Assembly (NCBI GenBank): GCA_963618735.1
Contig: CAVEUM010000003.1
Coordinates: 1 to 64,000, forward strand
Direction of reading: 5' to 3'
DNA: 64,000 nt
Source of the DNA: CAKUFA01 sp963618735
GTDB taxonomy: Bacteria > Bacillota > Clostridia > Christensenellales > Aristaeellaceae
The notes below the pieces were generated by a model, which was given only the letters and a program-made list of their open reading frames with translations, was not told where the DNA came from and made no database searches. Position numbers and translations under genes: made by a program. Every line of letters starts with the position of its first letter. Positions within the stretch are counted from its first letter, which is position 1. Below, in pieces: positions 34,193-42,075 of this stretch.

Positions 34193-35049
34193 CAGGCTTC
34201 CTCCTTCTGCTTGCCCAGATAGGCCTCAATCACCACGGGGTTCTGCTGAATTTCTGCCGCGGTACCCTTGGCAATGACCTTGCCATAGTTCAGCACGCAG
34301 ATGCCTTCGCAGATGCCCATGACCAGGTTCATGTCGTGCTCAATCAGCATCACAGCAATCTGGAACTTATCACGGATTTTGATGATGTTGTCCATCAGTT
34401 CTTCCGTTTCATGGGGATTCATGCCTGCAGCAGGCTCGTCCAGCAGCAGCAAGGACGGATTCGTTGCCAGTGCGCGGACAATCTCCAACCGACGCTGTGC
34501 GCCATAGGGCAGAGAACCTGCCTTCACTTCCGCCATGTCCTGCATGTCAAAAATGCTCAGCAAGTCCAAGGCCTTTTCGTGCTGCACACGTTCCTGCTTC
34601 CAGAATTCAGGCAGGCGGAAAATGCCCGTGAACATGCCGTACTTCACCTGATTGTGCAGACCGATGCGGACGTTATCTTCCACAGACATCTGGCTGAACA
34701 GGCGAATATTCTGGAACGTACGTGCAATGCCCAGCTTGTTGGCCTGCACGGTATTCATGCCTGCCGTATCGCGGCCATTGATCATCACCGTGCCGGTGGT
34801 GGGCTGATACACCTTGGTCAGCAGGTTGAACACGGTGGTTTTACCTGCACCATTGGGGCCAATCAGGCCAGCAATTTCCGTTTTACCGATGGTCAGGTTG
34901 AAATCGTCAACAGCCTTCAGGCCGCCGAACTCAATGCCCAGGTGCCGTGCCTCCAGCACAGGGGCCTTGTCAATATCACGCTCAGGAACAATGGATTCGC
35001 TGGGAACAGGAACCATCTTCGTATTGGCGTTGCGCTTCTCAGTACTCAT
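34192..35049 (-). CDS. livG: Branched-chain amino acid ABC transporter, ATPase
   Basis: A 285-aa LivG-type ATPase, with Walker A GPNGAGKTT, Walker B LLLLDEPAAGMNP, and an N-terminal extension of about 30 residues before the ABC domain (LEARHLGIEFGG). The signature region reads SLPYGAQRRLEIV, as usual for LivG. It overlaps livM by ATGA. Confidence 0.95.
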   Translation of the reverse strand: MSTEKRNANTKMVPVPSESIVPERDIDKAPVLEARHLGIEFGGLKAVDDFNLTIGKTEIAGLIGPNGAGKTTVFNLLTKVYQPTTGTVMINGRDTAGMNTVQANKLGIARTFQNIRLFSQMSVEDNVRIGLHNQVKYGMFTGIFRLPEFWKQERVQHEKALDLLSIFDMQDMAEVKAGSLPYGAQRRLEIVRALATNPSLLLLDEPAAGMNPHETEELMDNIIKIRDKFQIAVMLIEHDMNLVMGICEGICVLNYGKVIAKGTAAEIQQNPVVIEAYLGKQKEEA

Positions 35050-36095
35050 GCCGCCTGACCCTCCTTCTTTTCCTGCTTTTCCTTACGGAACAGGCGATTT
35101 ACCAGGTTCTTCAGGAAGGGATTGTTCGTTGCCAGCATCACCAGAATCAGCACGATGGCGTACACCAGCATGCGGTAATCCGCGAAGGCACGAAGCAATT
35201 CAGGCAGAACCGTCAACAGGGCAGCTGCAATCACAGAACCGCGAATGTTGCCGATGCCGCCCAGCACCACAAACACCAGCACCAGAATGGAGGTATCGAA
35301 CTTGAACTTGCTGGCAACCGTGGTGGAAGCATTCAGGCCGTACAGGGCGCCAGCCATGCCAGCCAGAGCCGCAGACACCACGAAGGCGATCATTTTGTAC
35401 TTGGTCACCGCGATGCCCACAGATTCGGCAGCAATGCGGTTATCACGGGTAGCCATGATGGCGCGGCCCGTGCGGCTGTTAATGAGGTTCAGCACCACAA
35501 ACAGGGTGAAGAGCACCAGCGCAAAGCCCATGGTAAAGGTTGCGATTTTCTCAATGCCTGTGGCACCTGCAGGGCCATTCACGAAGATTTTGCCGGGCAG
35601 GTCGGGATTGTTAAAGGACACGTAGATGTGGCCTTCATTCACAGAGAAGTACAGGCAGTTCAGCACATTGCGGATAATTTCGCCGAAAGCCAGCGTCACA
35701 ATGGCCAGATAGTCGCCGCGGAGACGCAGCACAGGAATGCCGATCAACACGCCTGCAATGCCTGCCATGCATCCGCCAAAGACCATGGAGAGGATCAGGC
35801 GAACGGTTTGGTTTTCCAGGTTGAAGGAATTAGCCATCCAGGTGGATGCCACAATACCGGCAAAAGCGCCAATGCTCATGAATCCTGCATGACCAAGGCT
35901 CAGCTCGCCGGAAATACCCACCGTCAGGTTCAGGGAAACAGCCATGACGATATAGACGCAGATCGGCACCAGCTGTCCCTTAAAGGAACGGCTCATATCG
36001 CCATTGCTGATCATCACCTGGCAAATGATAAAGGCAATCACCACCATGCCATAGGTAATGAGATTGTTGAGGAATCTCTTTTTGCTCTGTTTCAT
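35046..36095 (-). CDS. livM: Branched-chain amino acid ABC transporter, permease
   Basis: A 349-aa permease with eight to ten membrane spans and the LivM signatures GELSLGHAGFMSIGAFAG and LRLRGDYLAIVTLAFGEI. ATG 36095 is preferred: GAGGTG lies 8 nt upstream and it leaves a 10-nt gap to livH. ATG 36119 would overlap livH. Confidence 0.93.
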   Translation of the reverse strand: MKQSKKRFLNNLITYGMVVIAFIICQVMISNGDMSRSFKGQLVPICVYIVMAVSLNLTVGISGELSLGHAGFMSIGAFAGIVASTWMANSFNLENQTVRLILSMVFGGCMAGIAGVLIGIPVLRLRGDYLAIVTLAFGEIIRNVLNCLYFSVNEGHIYVSFNNPDLPGKIFVNGPAGATGIEKIATFTMGFALVLFTLFVVLNLINSRTGRAIMATRDNRIAAESVGIAVTKYKMIAFVVSAALAGMAGALYGLNASTTVASKFKFDTSILVLVFVVLGGIGNIRGSVIAAALLTVLPELLRAFADYRMLVYAIVLILVMLATNNPFLKNLVNRLFRKEKQEKKEGQAA

Positions 36096-36105
36096 GCCAC
36101 ACACC

Positions 36106-36990
36106 TCACACTTTCTCATGAACCGCCTTGCCCATCAGGCCAGTCGGCTTCACCAGCAGCACAACGATCAGCACGGCAAACACCAGTGCATCGCTCAGCT
36201 CAGTAGAGACGTAAGCTTTACCCAGAATTTCAATAACACCCAGCAGCAAGCCGCCAATCAGGGCGCCGGGAATGGAACCGATGCCGCCGAACACTGCAGC
36301 CGTAAAGGCCTTGATGCCGGGCATGGAACCCGTGGTGGGCTGCAGCACAGGATAAGAAGAGCACAGCAGAACGCCGGCAATCGCAGCCAGTGCACTGCCA
36401 ATGGCGAAGGTCAGGGAGATGGTGAAGTTCACATTGATGCCCATAAGCTCTGCGGCGCCGCGGTCTTCAGACACAACGCGCATTGCCTTGCCCATCTTCG
36501 TCTTGTTGGTGAACAGGGTCAGCCCCACCATGATCACAATGTTGGCAATAACCGTTACGATGGTTTCACCGGAAATAACCATCTGACCATCAAACAGGAA
36601 GATGGAAGGGATGGACAAGACAGAAGGGAAACTCTTGGGGTTCGCGCCCCAGATAATCTGCGCCATGTTCTGCAGGAAGTAGCTGACGCCGATGGCCGTA
36701 ATCAATACAGCCAGTGACGTTGCCTGACGAAGAGGCTTGTAGGCAAGTCCTTCAATCAAAATGCCCAATACGGTGCAGACCACGATGGACAACAGCACGC
36801 CCAGCAAGGGAGACATGCCCCAATACTGTGTTGCGCAGAAGCAAATGTAGCCACCGACCATGATAACGTCGCCATGGGCGAAGTTCAGCATCTTTGCAAT
36901 ACCATACACCATGGAATATCCCAAAGCGATGATCGCATAAACGCTGCCCAGGCTCAGTCCGTTGACCAAGTGGGAAAGGAATGTAATCAT
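36106..36990 (-). CDS. livH: Branched-chain amino acid ABC transporter, permease
   Basis: A 294-aa permease of the LivH type, with LGYSMVYGIAKMLNFAHGD near the N-terminus and FTAAVFGGIGSIPGA toward the C-terminus. ATG 36990 has AGGAGAGG 9 nt upstream. A GTG three codons earlier falls too close to that site. It is separated from livJ by 200 nt holding strong stem-loops. Confidence 0.93.
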   Translation of the reverse strand: MITFLSHLVNGLSLGSVYAIIALGYSMVYGIAKMLNFAHGDVIMVGGYICFCATQYWGMSPLLGVLLSIVVCTVLGILIEGLAYKPLRQATSLAVLITAIGVSYFLQNMAQIIWGANPKSFPSVLSIPSIFLFDGQMVISGETIVTVIANIVIMVGLTLFTNKTKMGKAMRVVSEDRGAAELMGINVNFTISLTFAIGSALAAIAGVLLCSSYPVLQPTTGSMPGIKAFTAAVFGGIGSIPGALIGGLLLGVIEILGKAYVSTELSDALVFAVLIVVLLVKPTGLMGKAVHEKV

Positions 36991-37036
36991 GTACAGCACC
37001 CTCTCCTGTTCATTATTTCCATCTATCCAAAAGTGC

Positions 37037-37153
37037 GCATAAGGTAATCAGCATAAAGCGCCCCACATTGGACGTGCCTTATGCCGGTTACCTTATGCCA
37101 TGCGGTGTGACGTTCCGTCTGCCCCACCGGATATTTTTCCGGCAGGGCAGACG
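37037..37153 (-). other. Stem-loops between livJ and livH
   Basis: Two strong structures: an 11-bp inverted repeat GCATAAGGTAA/TTACCTTATGC (37037-37047, 37088-37098) with an inner GCATAA/TTATGC pair, and a 10-bp repeat CCGTCTGCCC/GGGCAGACGG (37115-37124, 37144-37153) with an inner CCGG/CCGG. No T-run follows. Such elements after binding-protein genes usually protect that part of the mRNA or give partial termination, raising binding protein over permease. Confidence 0.6.
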
Positions 37154-37191
37154 GCTGAAAAGCGATAAGATCGTTTTACGAGCGCTTAGGC

Positions 37192-38325
37192 TTACTTTGC
37201 GCTAACGTACACGCCGTCCTTAATAACGACAGCCATAGGAGTCTTGGTGACTTCGCCGCTGGCGGCCCAGGTCATGGTGCCGGTCAGGCCTTCCACGGTG
37301 ATCTCCTGGAAAGCAGCGATCAGCAGCTCGCAAGCATCAGCGTAAGAGGTTTCAGCGGTGATGCCGGCAGCTTCGCAAGCGGTGTACAGAGCATAAACGC
37401 CGTCATAAGCATCAGCAGCGAACTGGTTCGGCACTTCGCCGTACAGATCCTGATAGGTGCTCACGAACTTCTGGGTCTTCTCGTCCTCAGCGTCAGCAGA
37501 GAAGGGGGTCAGCAGCATAACGCCCTCAGCCAGAGAGGTGTCGAAGCCTTCCAGGCTCAGGATGCCGTCCAGGCCGTCCACACCGAAGAAGATGGTCTCA
37601 TAGCCGATGGCATTGGCCTGCTTCAGGATCTGAGAAGCGGGGGTGTAGTAGATGGGCATGAACACCAGCTCTGCACCGGCATCCTTCATTGCGGCAACCT
37701 GCACGGAGTAGTCGGTGTTGTCATCAGAGGTGAAAGCCTGCTTGGCGACGATTTCCAATCCCAGCTCAGCAGCCTTCTCTTCGAAGGTCTGGGTGATGCC
37801 GGTGGAGTAGTCGGAGCCGCTGTTGTAGATGATGCCAACCTTGGTAGCCAGGCCGTTATCCACAATGTACTGTGCGGAAGCGGAGCCCTGAGCAGGGTCG
37901 GTGAAGCACACCTGATACATGTTGTCCTTGCCCTCGATGACCTTGGTAGAGGAAGCGGAGGGGGTCAGCATGAACACGCGCTCTGCATAAGCTTCAGCAG
38001 AAACAGCGATGCAGGGGGTGGTGGTCACGGTGCCCAGGATCATCTGTGCGCCGTTGTCCAGCATGGTGTTGAAAGCGTTCACGCCCTTCTCGGCGTCGTT
38101 TTCATCATCCTCTGCCAGCAGCTCAAACTGCAGGCCGCCCAGAGCGTTAATCTCATCAATGGCGATCTGTGCGCCGTGCTGAACAGCCAGGCCATAAACA
38201 GCAGCGCCGCCGGTCAGGGGGCCGCTCATGCCAATCTTAATCGTGTCCTCAGCAGATGCGAAAGCAGTCATGCTCATCGTCATCGCAAGTGCCAGGCCGG
38301 CAGCAACCAATTTGCGGAACTTCAT
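37192..38325 (-). CDS. livJ: Branched-chain amino acid ABC transporter, substrate-binding protein
   Basis: A 377-aa type I periplasmic-binding-fold protein with a signal peptide ending MTAFASAEDTIKIG, followed by MSGPLTGGAAVYG, typical of Leu/Ile/Val receptors. The signal sequence has no lipobox cysteine, which is odd for a Gram-positive receptor that would normally be lipid-anchored. AGGAGG precedes ATG 38325; the frame from 38355 includes the leader. It is the first gene of the operon, with its own promoter and a hairpin at the 5' end. Confidence 0.92.
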   Translation of the reverse strand: MKFRKLVAAGLALAMTMSMTAFASAEDTIKIGMSGPLTGGAAVYGLAVQHGAQIAIDEINALGGLQFELLAEDDENDAEKGVNAFNTMLDNGAQMILGTVTTTPCIAVSAEAYAERVFMLTPSASSTKVIEGKDNMYQVCFTDPAQGSASAQYIVDNGLATKVGIIYNSGSDYSTGITQTFEEKAAELGLEIVAKQAFTSDDNTDYSVQVAAMKDAGAELVFMPIYYTPASQILKQANAIGYETIFFGVDGLDGILSLEGFDTSLAEGVMLLTPFSADAEDEKTQKFVSTYQDLYGEVPNQFAADAYDGVYALYTACEAAGITAETSYADACELLIAAFQEITVEGLTGTMTWAASGEVTKTPMAVVIKDGVYVSAK

Positions 38326-38348
38326 GGTTATACCTCCTAAAAGAAATA

Positions 38349-38387
38349 GATGCAAGAATCACTGCATCTGCAGGAGATTCTTGCATC
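38349..38387 (-). promoter_or_regulatory. Perfect 12-bp hairpin/inverted repeat at the 5' end of the liv message
   Basis: GATGCAAGAATC/GATTCTTGCATC (38349-38360, 38376-38387) with an inner CTGC/GCAG. It begins at about the transcription start. It could be an operator, a 5' mRNA stabiliser, or, since TATTTCTTTT follows, an attenuator. Confidence 0.6.
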
Positions 38388-38389
38388 CC

Positions 38390-38418
38390 ATCATACGCTT
38401 TATGCATGCTTGCGTCAA
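38390..38418 (-). promoter_or_regulatory. Promoter of the liv operon
   Basis: TTGACG (38413-38418), a 17-bp spacer and TATGAT (38390-38395) on the minus strand. Confidence 0.85.
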
Positions 38419-38510
38419 GGGCGATTTTGTTTTTTTCATGCATTTTCATCGTCTTTTTATGCATCATGTGAAATACGGTCATTGTTTTGCCGAATCACGC
38501 AAATGTTCGT

Positions 38511-38831
38511 TTATAACCGTCCGCACAGCGAGAGCAGGAACATAACATCGCCATCCACGCGAACATTGCCAAACAGCAATGCCTCCATGGGCGTAATCTT
38601 TTTCTTCACCAGTTTCCGCGCCATTTTCTCATCCGTTCGGATGATGCAGGAGGGATATTCCTCGCAGGAATCCATGATTGTGACCTTGCCGTGATCCAGG
38701 CGAATGAAAGACGTATGAGATCCCCAGTTCAACCGAACAAGCTTGTCATAGTCCTGCAGGGCGTCATGATGGCGTTCAGCAAGGGCTGGCAATTGCGCCA
38801 GGAATTCCTCCACGCATTGATCCTTCGCCAT
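38511..38831 (-). CDS. SCP2 sterol-binding-domain-like protein
   Basis: A 106-aa protein resembling a stand-alone SCP-2 domain: LNWGSHTSFIRLDHGKVTIM followed by CIIRTDEKMARKLVKKKITPMEALLFGNVRVDGDV, the family's usual gate of a K-rich turn and the G-x-hydrophobic-x-x-x-G-D ending. SCP2 domains bind lipids in a hydrophobic pocket; the ligand in bacteria is mostly unknown. ATG 38831 follows GGGAGG; earlier ATGs at 38867 and 38849 lack a site. It has its own promoter. Confidence 0.75.
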   Translation of the reverse strand: MAKDQCVEEFLAQLPALAERHHDALQDYDKLVRLNWGSHTSFIRLDHGKVTIMDSCEEYPSCIIRTDEKMARKLVKKKITPMEALLFGNVRVDGDVMFLLSLCGRL

Positions 38832-38865
38832 CTGCCTTGCCTCCCTCATTCTTTCAACTAGTTGC

Positions 38866-38894
38866 ATTGTAAAGCAGATTGACCGCAAATGCAA
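38866..38894 (-). promoter_or_regulatory. Promoter of the SCP2-like gene
   Basis: TTGCAT (38889-38894), a 17-bp spacer and TACAAT (38866-38871) on the minus strand. Confidence 0.75.
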
Positions 38895-39016
38895 GGAAAA
38901 ATTCACCGTTTGTCGTGAATGATGCAAAAGCGCCTCAGCAGGCGATTATTTGACAGGCAGATGGACTTTGCGTTCAGCTTGCCATGATGTTCAAAAATGC
39001 ATAGAGACGTATTTTT

Positions 39017-39054
39017 ATAAAAGACGGATGACCGTCACCAGCCATCCGTCTTTC
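39017..39054 (-). terminator. Terminator of the 287-aa membrane-protein gene
   Basis: AAAGACGGATG/CATCCGTCTTT arms around a 12-nt loop, followed by TTAT and then AAAAATA on the minus strand. Confidence 0.75.
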
Positions 39055-39065
39055 GGTTACCTTTG

Positions 39066-39929
39066 TTATTCTTCCAAGTGATGAGTTTCCTCTGCAGGAA
39101 TCGTTTCAGGCGGAACGTTCCTGCGCATCACACTGCCCAGTCGGCGGAAATTGACCTCCACGCCGAGGATCAGCTTGGCTGCTACAAACATGCAAAGCAG
39201 GGTCAGAATAGGAATGACACAGGACGTTACCAGCTCAACAGCGATGGCTTCCACGAATCGATTCAGAATCGTCTTCACCCATTCGATGCCGTTGGAAACA
39301 TCGCTGATCACGCTGTTTGCGGCATCCGATATTTTATCCCAAATATTTTTGCCTTCCTCGTCTTCCTCTTCCGACGCAGCTTCCATTTCATGAACCATAT
39401 CAACAGTTTCCTGAATGGAATAATCGTATGTCTTTTGAACTTCTCTGCAAATCCAGGTGCTGACAGGCGTGACCAAAAAAAGAACCAACCCAAAGGCAAA
39501 CATGCGCTTTAGCATCTGCATGATTCCTTCCTTCTCAGGTTGCAGAATATACCATATCCCGAGTACCGCGCACAGAGGAATGATAACCATGAAGAAGACG
39601 CTGCCAATAATCGTCAGCAAATACTTCTGCGTGTACAGGACGCCCAGGATCAGCAGAAAATATCCGCTGAGTTCTGCCAATTCGTTAGCGATAGGTGTAC
39701 CTGCATCATCAGGAAACACTGAAATGATGGCAGCGGCCGATGTTGAAGAGGCCAACAATGTCGTTACCGTTGTCTTCTGCTGATCCAGTGTTTCAATCGT
39801 ACGCTTGTACGTCGCTGTGGATGACGCAGCTCCGCCAAAGATGAAGGAGACAATCATCGCGATCACCAGTGCAGCGATCCCAATGCTGCGCTTTGTGATT
39901 CTCCCCTCCGAATTTCCATTTTTACCCAT
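39066..39929 (-). CDS. Multi-span membrane protein, unknown function
   Basis: A 287-aa protein with about five hydrophobic segments (roughly 17-36, 86-104, 106-128, 140-160 and 232-258), a helical extracytoplasmic-type stretch after the first (STATYKRTIETLDQQKTTV), and an acidic patch EAASEEEDEEGK at about 188-199. No family is recognised. The ATG at 39929 has only a weak AAGG upstream. A 34-codon frame (39863-39967) with a much better GGAGGG site starts just before it and overlaps it in another frame, so translation may be coupled. Confidence 0.7.
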   Translation of the reverse strand: MGKNGNSEGRITKRSIGIAALVIAMIVSFIFGGAASSTATYKRTIETLDQQKTTVTTLLASSTSAAAIISVFPDDAGTPIANELAELSGYFLLILGVLYTQKYLLTIIGSVFFMVIIPLCAVLGIWYILQPEKEGIMQMLKRMFAFGLVLFLVTPVSTWICREVQKTYDYSIQETVDMVHEMEAASEEEDEEGKNIWDKISDAANSVISDVSNGIEWVKTILNRFVEAIAVELVTSCVIPILTLLCMFVAAKLILGVEVNFRRLGSVMRRNVPPETIPAEETHHLEE

Positions 39930-40026
39930 GACGCAGCCTTATGAAAAGCATTCTTGACAGGCTTCATTTTTCCGCCCTCCGCGCTCAGTATTCGCTTTCA
40001 GTCTACGATTTCAGAAAACGAATTCA

Positions 40027-40053
40027 CGGGAGGGACACAAAAGTCCTCTCCCG
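40027..40053 (-). other. Stem-loop after the cupin gene
   Basis: CGGGAG/CTCCCG with an inner GGAC/GTCC, 12 nt beyond the cupin stop codon, without a T-run. A weak terminator is possible. Confidence 0.45.
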
Positions 40054-40064
40054 CAAAATTTGCC

Positions 40065-40394
40065 TTATTGTTCCGGCACTACCATGAAGATCACCAAATC
40101 TTCAGGCCCATCATTGTAGGTTGCGTGGGCGTGTCCTTTGGGGCAATAATGCATCTGTCCCGGGAGCACGGTTTCTTCCTTGCCGTCATACACCACGCGA
40201 GCTTTGCCGGAGAACACATAGAAAATCTCGCTGCTGGTCTCATGGGTGTGCATACCAATGCTGGAGCCTGCGGGCAAGCGTCCCATGCCGATGCGATTCA
40301 TGCCGTCAAAGGTCATCTTCACAAAGACGTTGCCATCGCCGCCCTTAAAATGCTCTACTTCCTGTTCCTCCATGCCGGGAAAATCCAGAATCAT
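40065..40394 (-). CDS. Small cupin-domain protein
   Basis: A 109-aa single-domain cupin with motif 1 GMHTHETSSEIFYVFSGKA (two His and a Glu as metal ligands) and motif 2 PGQMHYCPKGHAHATYN (His). Such proteins range from sugar isomerases to redox or ligand sensors, so no reaction can be assigned. AGGAGG precedes ATG 40394. It lies 75 nt downstream of glpK on the same strand and may share its transcript. Confidence 0.85.
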   Translation of the reverse strand: MILDFPGMEEQEVEHFKGGDGNVFVKMTFDGMNRIGMGRLPAGSSIGMHTHETSSEIFYVFSGKARVVYDGKEETVLPGQMHYCPKGHAHATYNDGPEDLVIFMVVPEQ

Positions 40395-40469
40395 AACATA
40401 ACCTCCTCTGTGTGCGGATGCTACCGCCGTTTCTATCATCTTTTCGACCCGGATTGCGAAATTCCTCTG

Positions 40470-41963
<1,494 letters not shown>

Positions 41964-41978
41964 ATGTACCTCCAACAA

Positions 41979-41997
41979 ACCCGAACACGCGTCGGGT
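41979..41997 (-). other. Short hairpin with T-rich tail just before glpK
   Basis: ACCCGA/TCGGGT with a 7-nt loop, followed by TTGTTGG and then the glpK ribosome site. It could act as a small leader attenuator. Confidence 0.35.
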
Positions 41998-42010
41998 GAA
42001 ATGCAAATAA

Positions 42011-42047
42011 CGCAAAGGCTCAGGAGCATCGCCCCTGAGCCTTTGCG
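42011..42047 (-). terminator. Terminator of the beta-propeller gene
   Basis: Perfect 14-bp arms CGCAAAGGCTCAGG/CCTGAGCCTTTGCG (42011-42024, 42034-42047) with a 9-nt loop. The tail TTATTTG is only moderately T-rich. Confidence 0.7.
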
Positions 42048-42075
42048 GGAGGGGTCGAGCCCCTGTAAGATTCAG

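Noticed and set aside
37000..38348. T-box or other amino-acid riboswitch in the liv region
   Set aside because: The T-box sequence GGGTGGNACCGCG and the known lysine or glycine aptamer words are absent; only simple stem-loops are seen.
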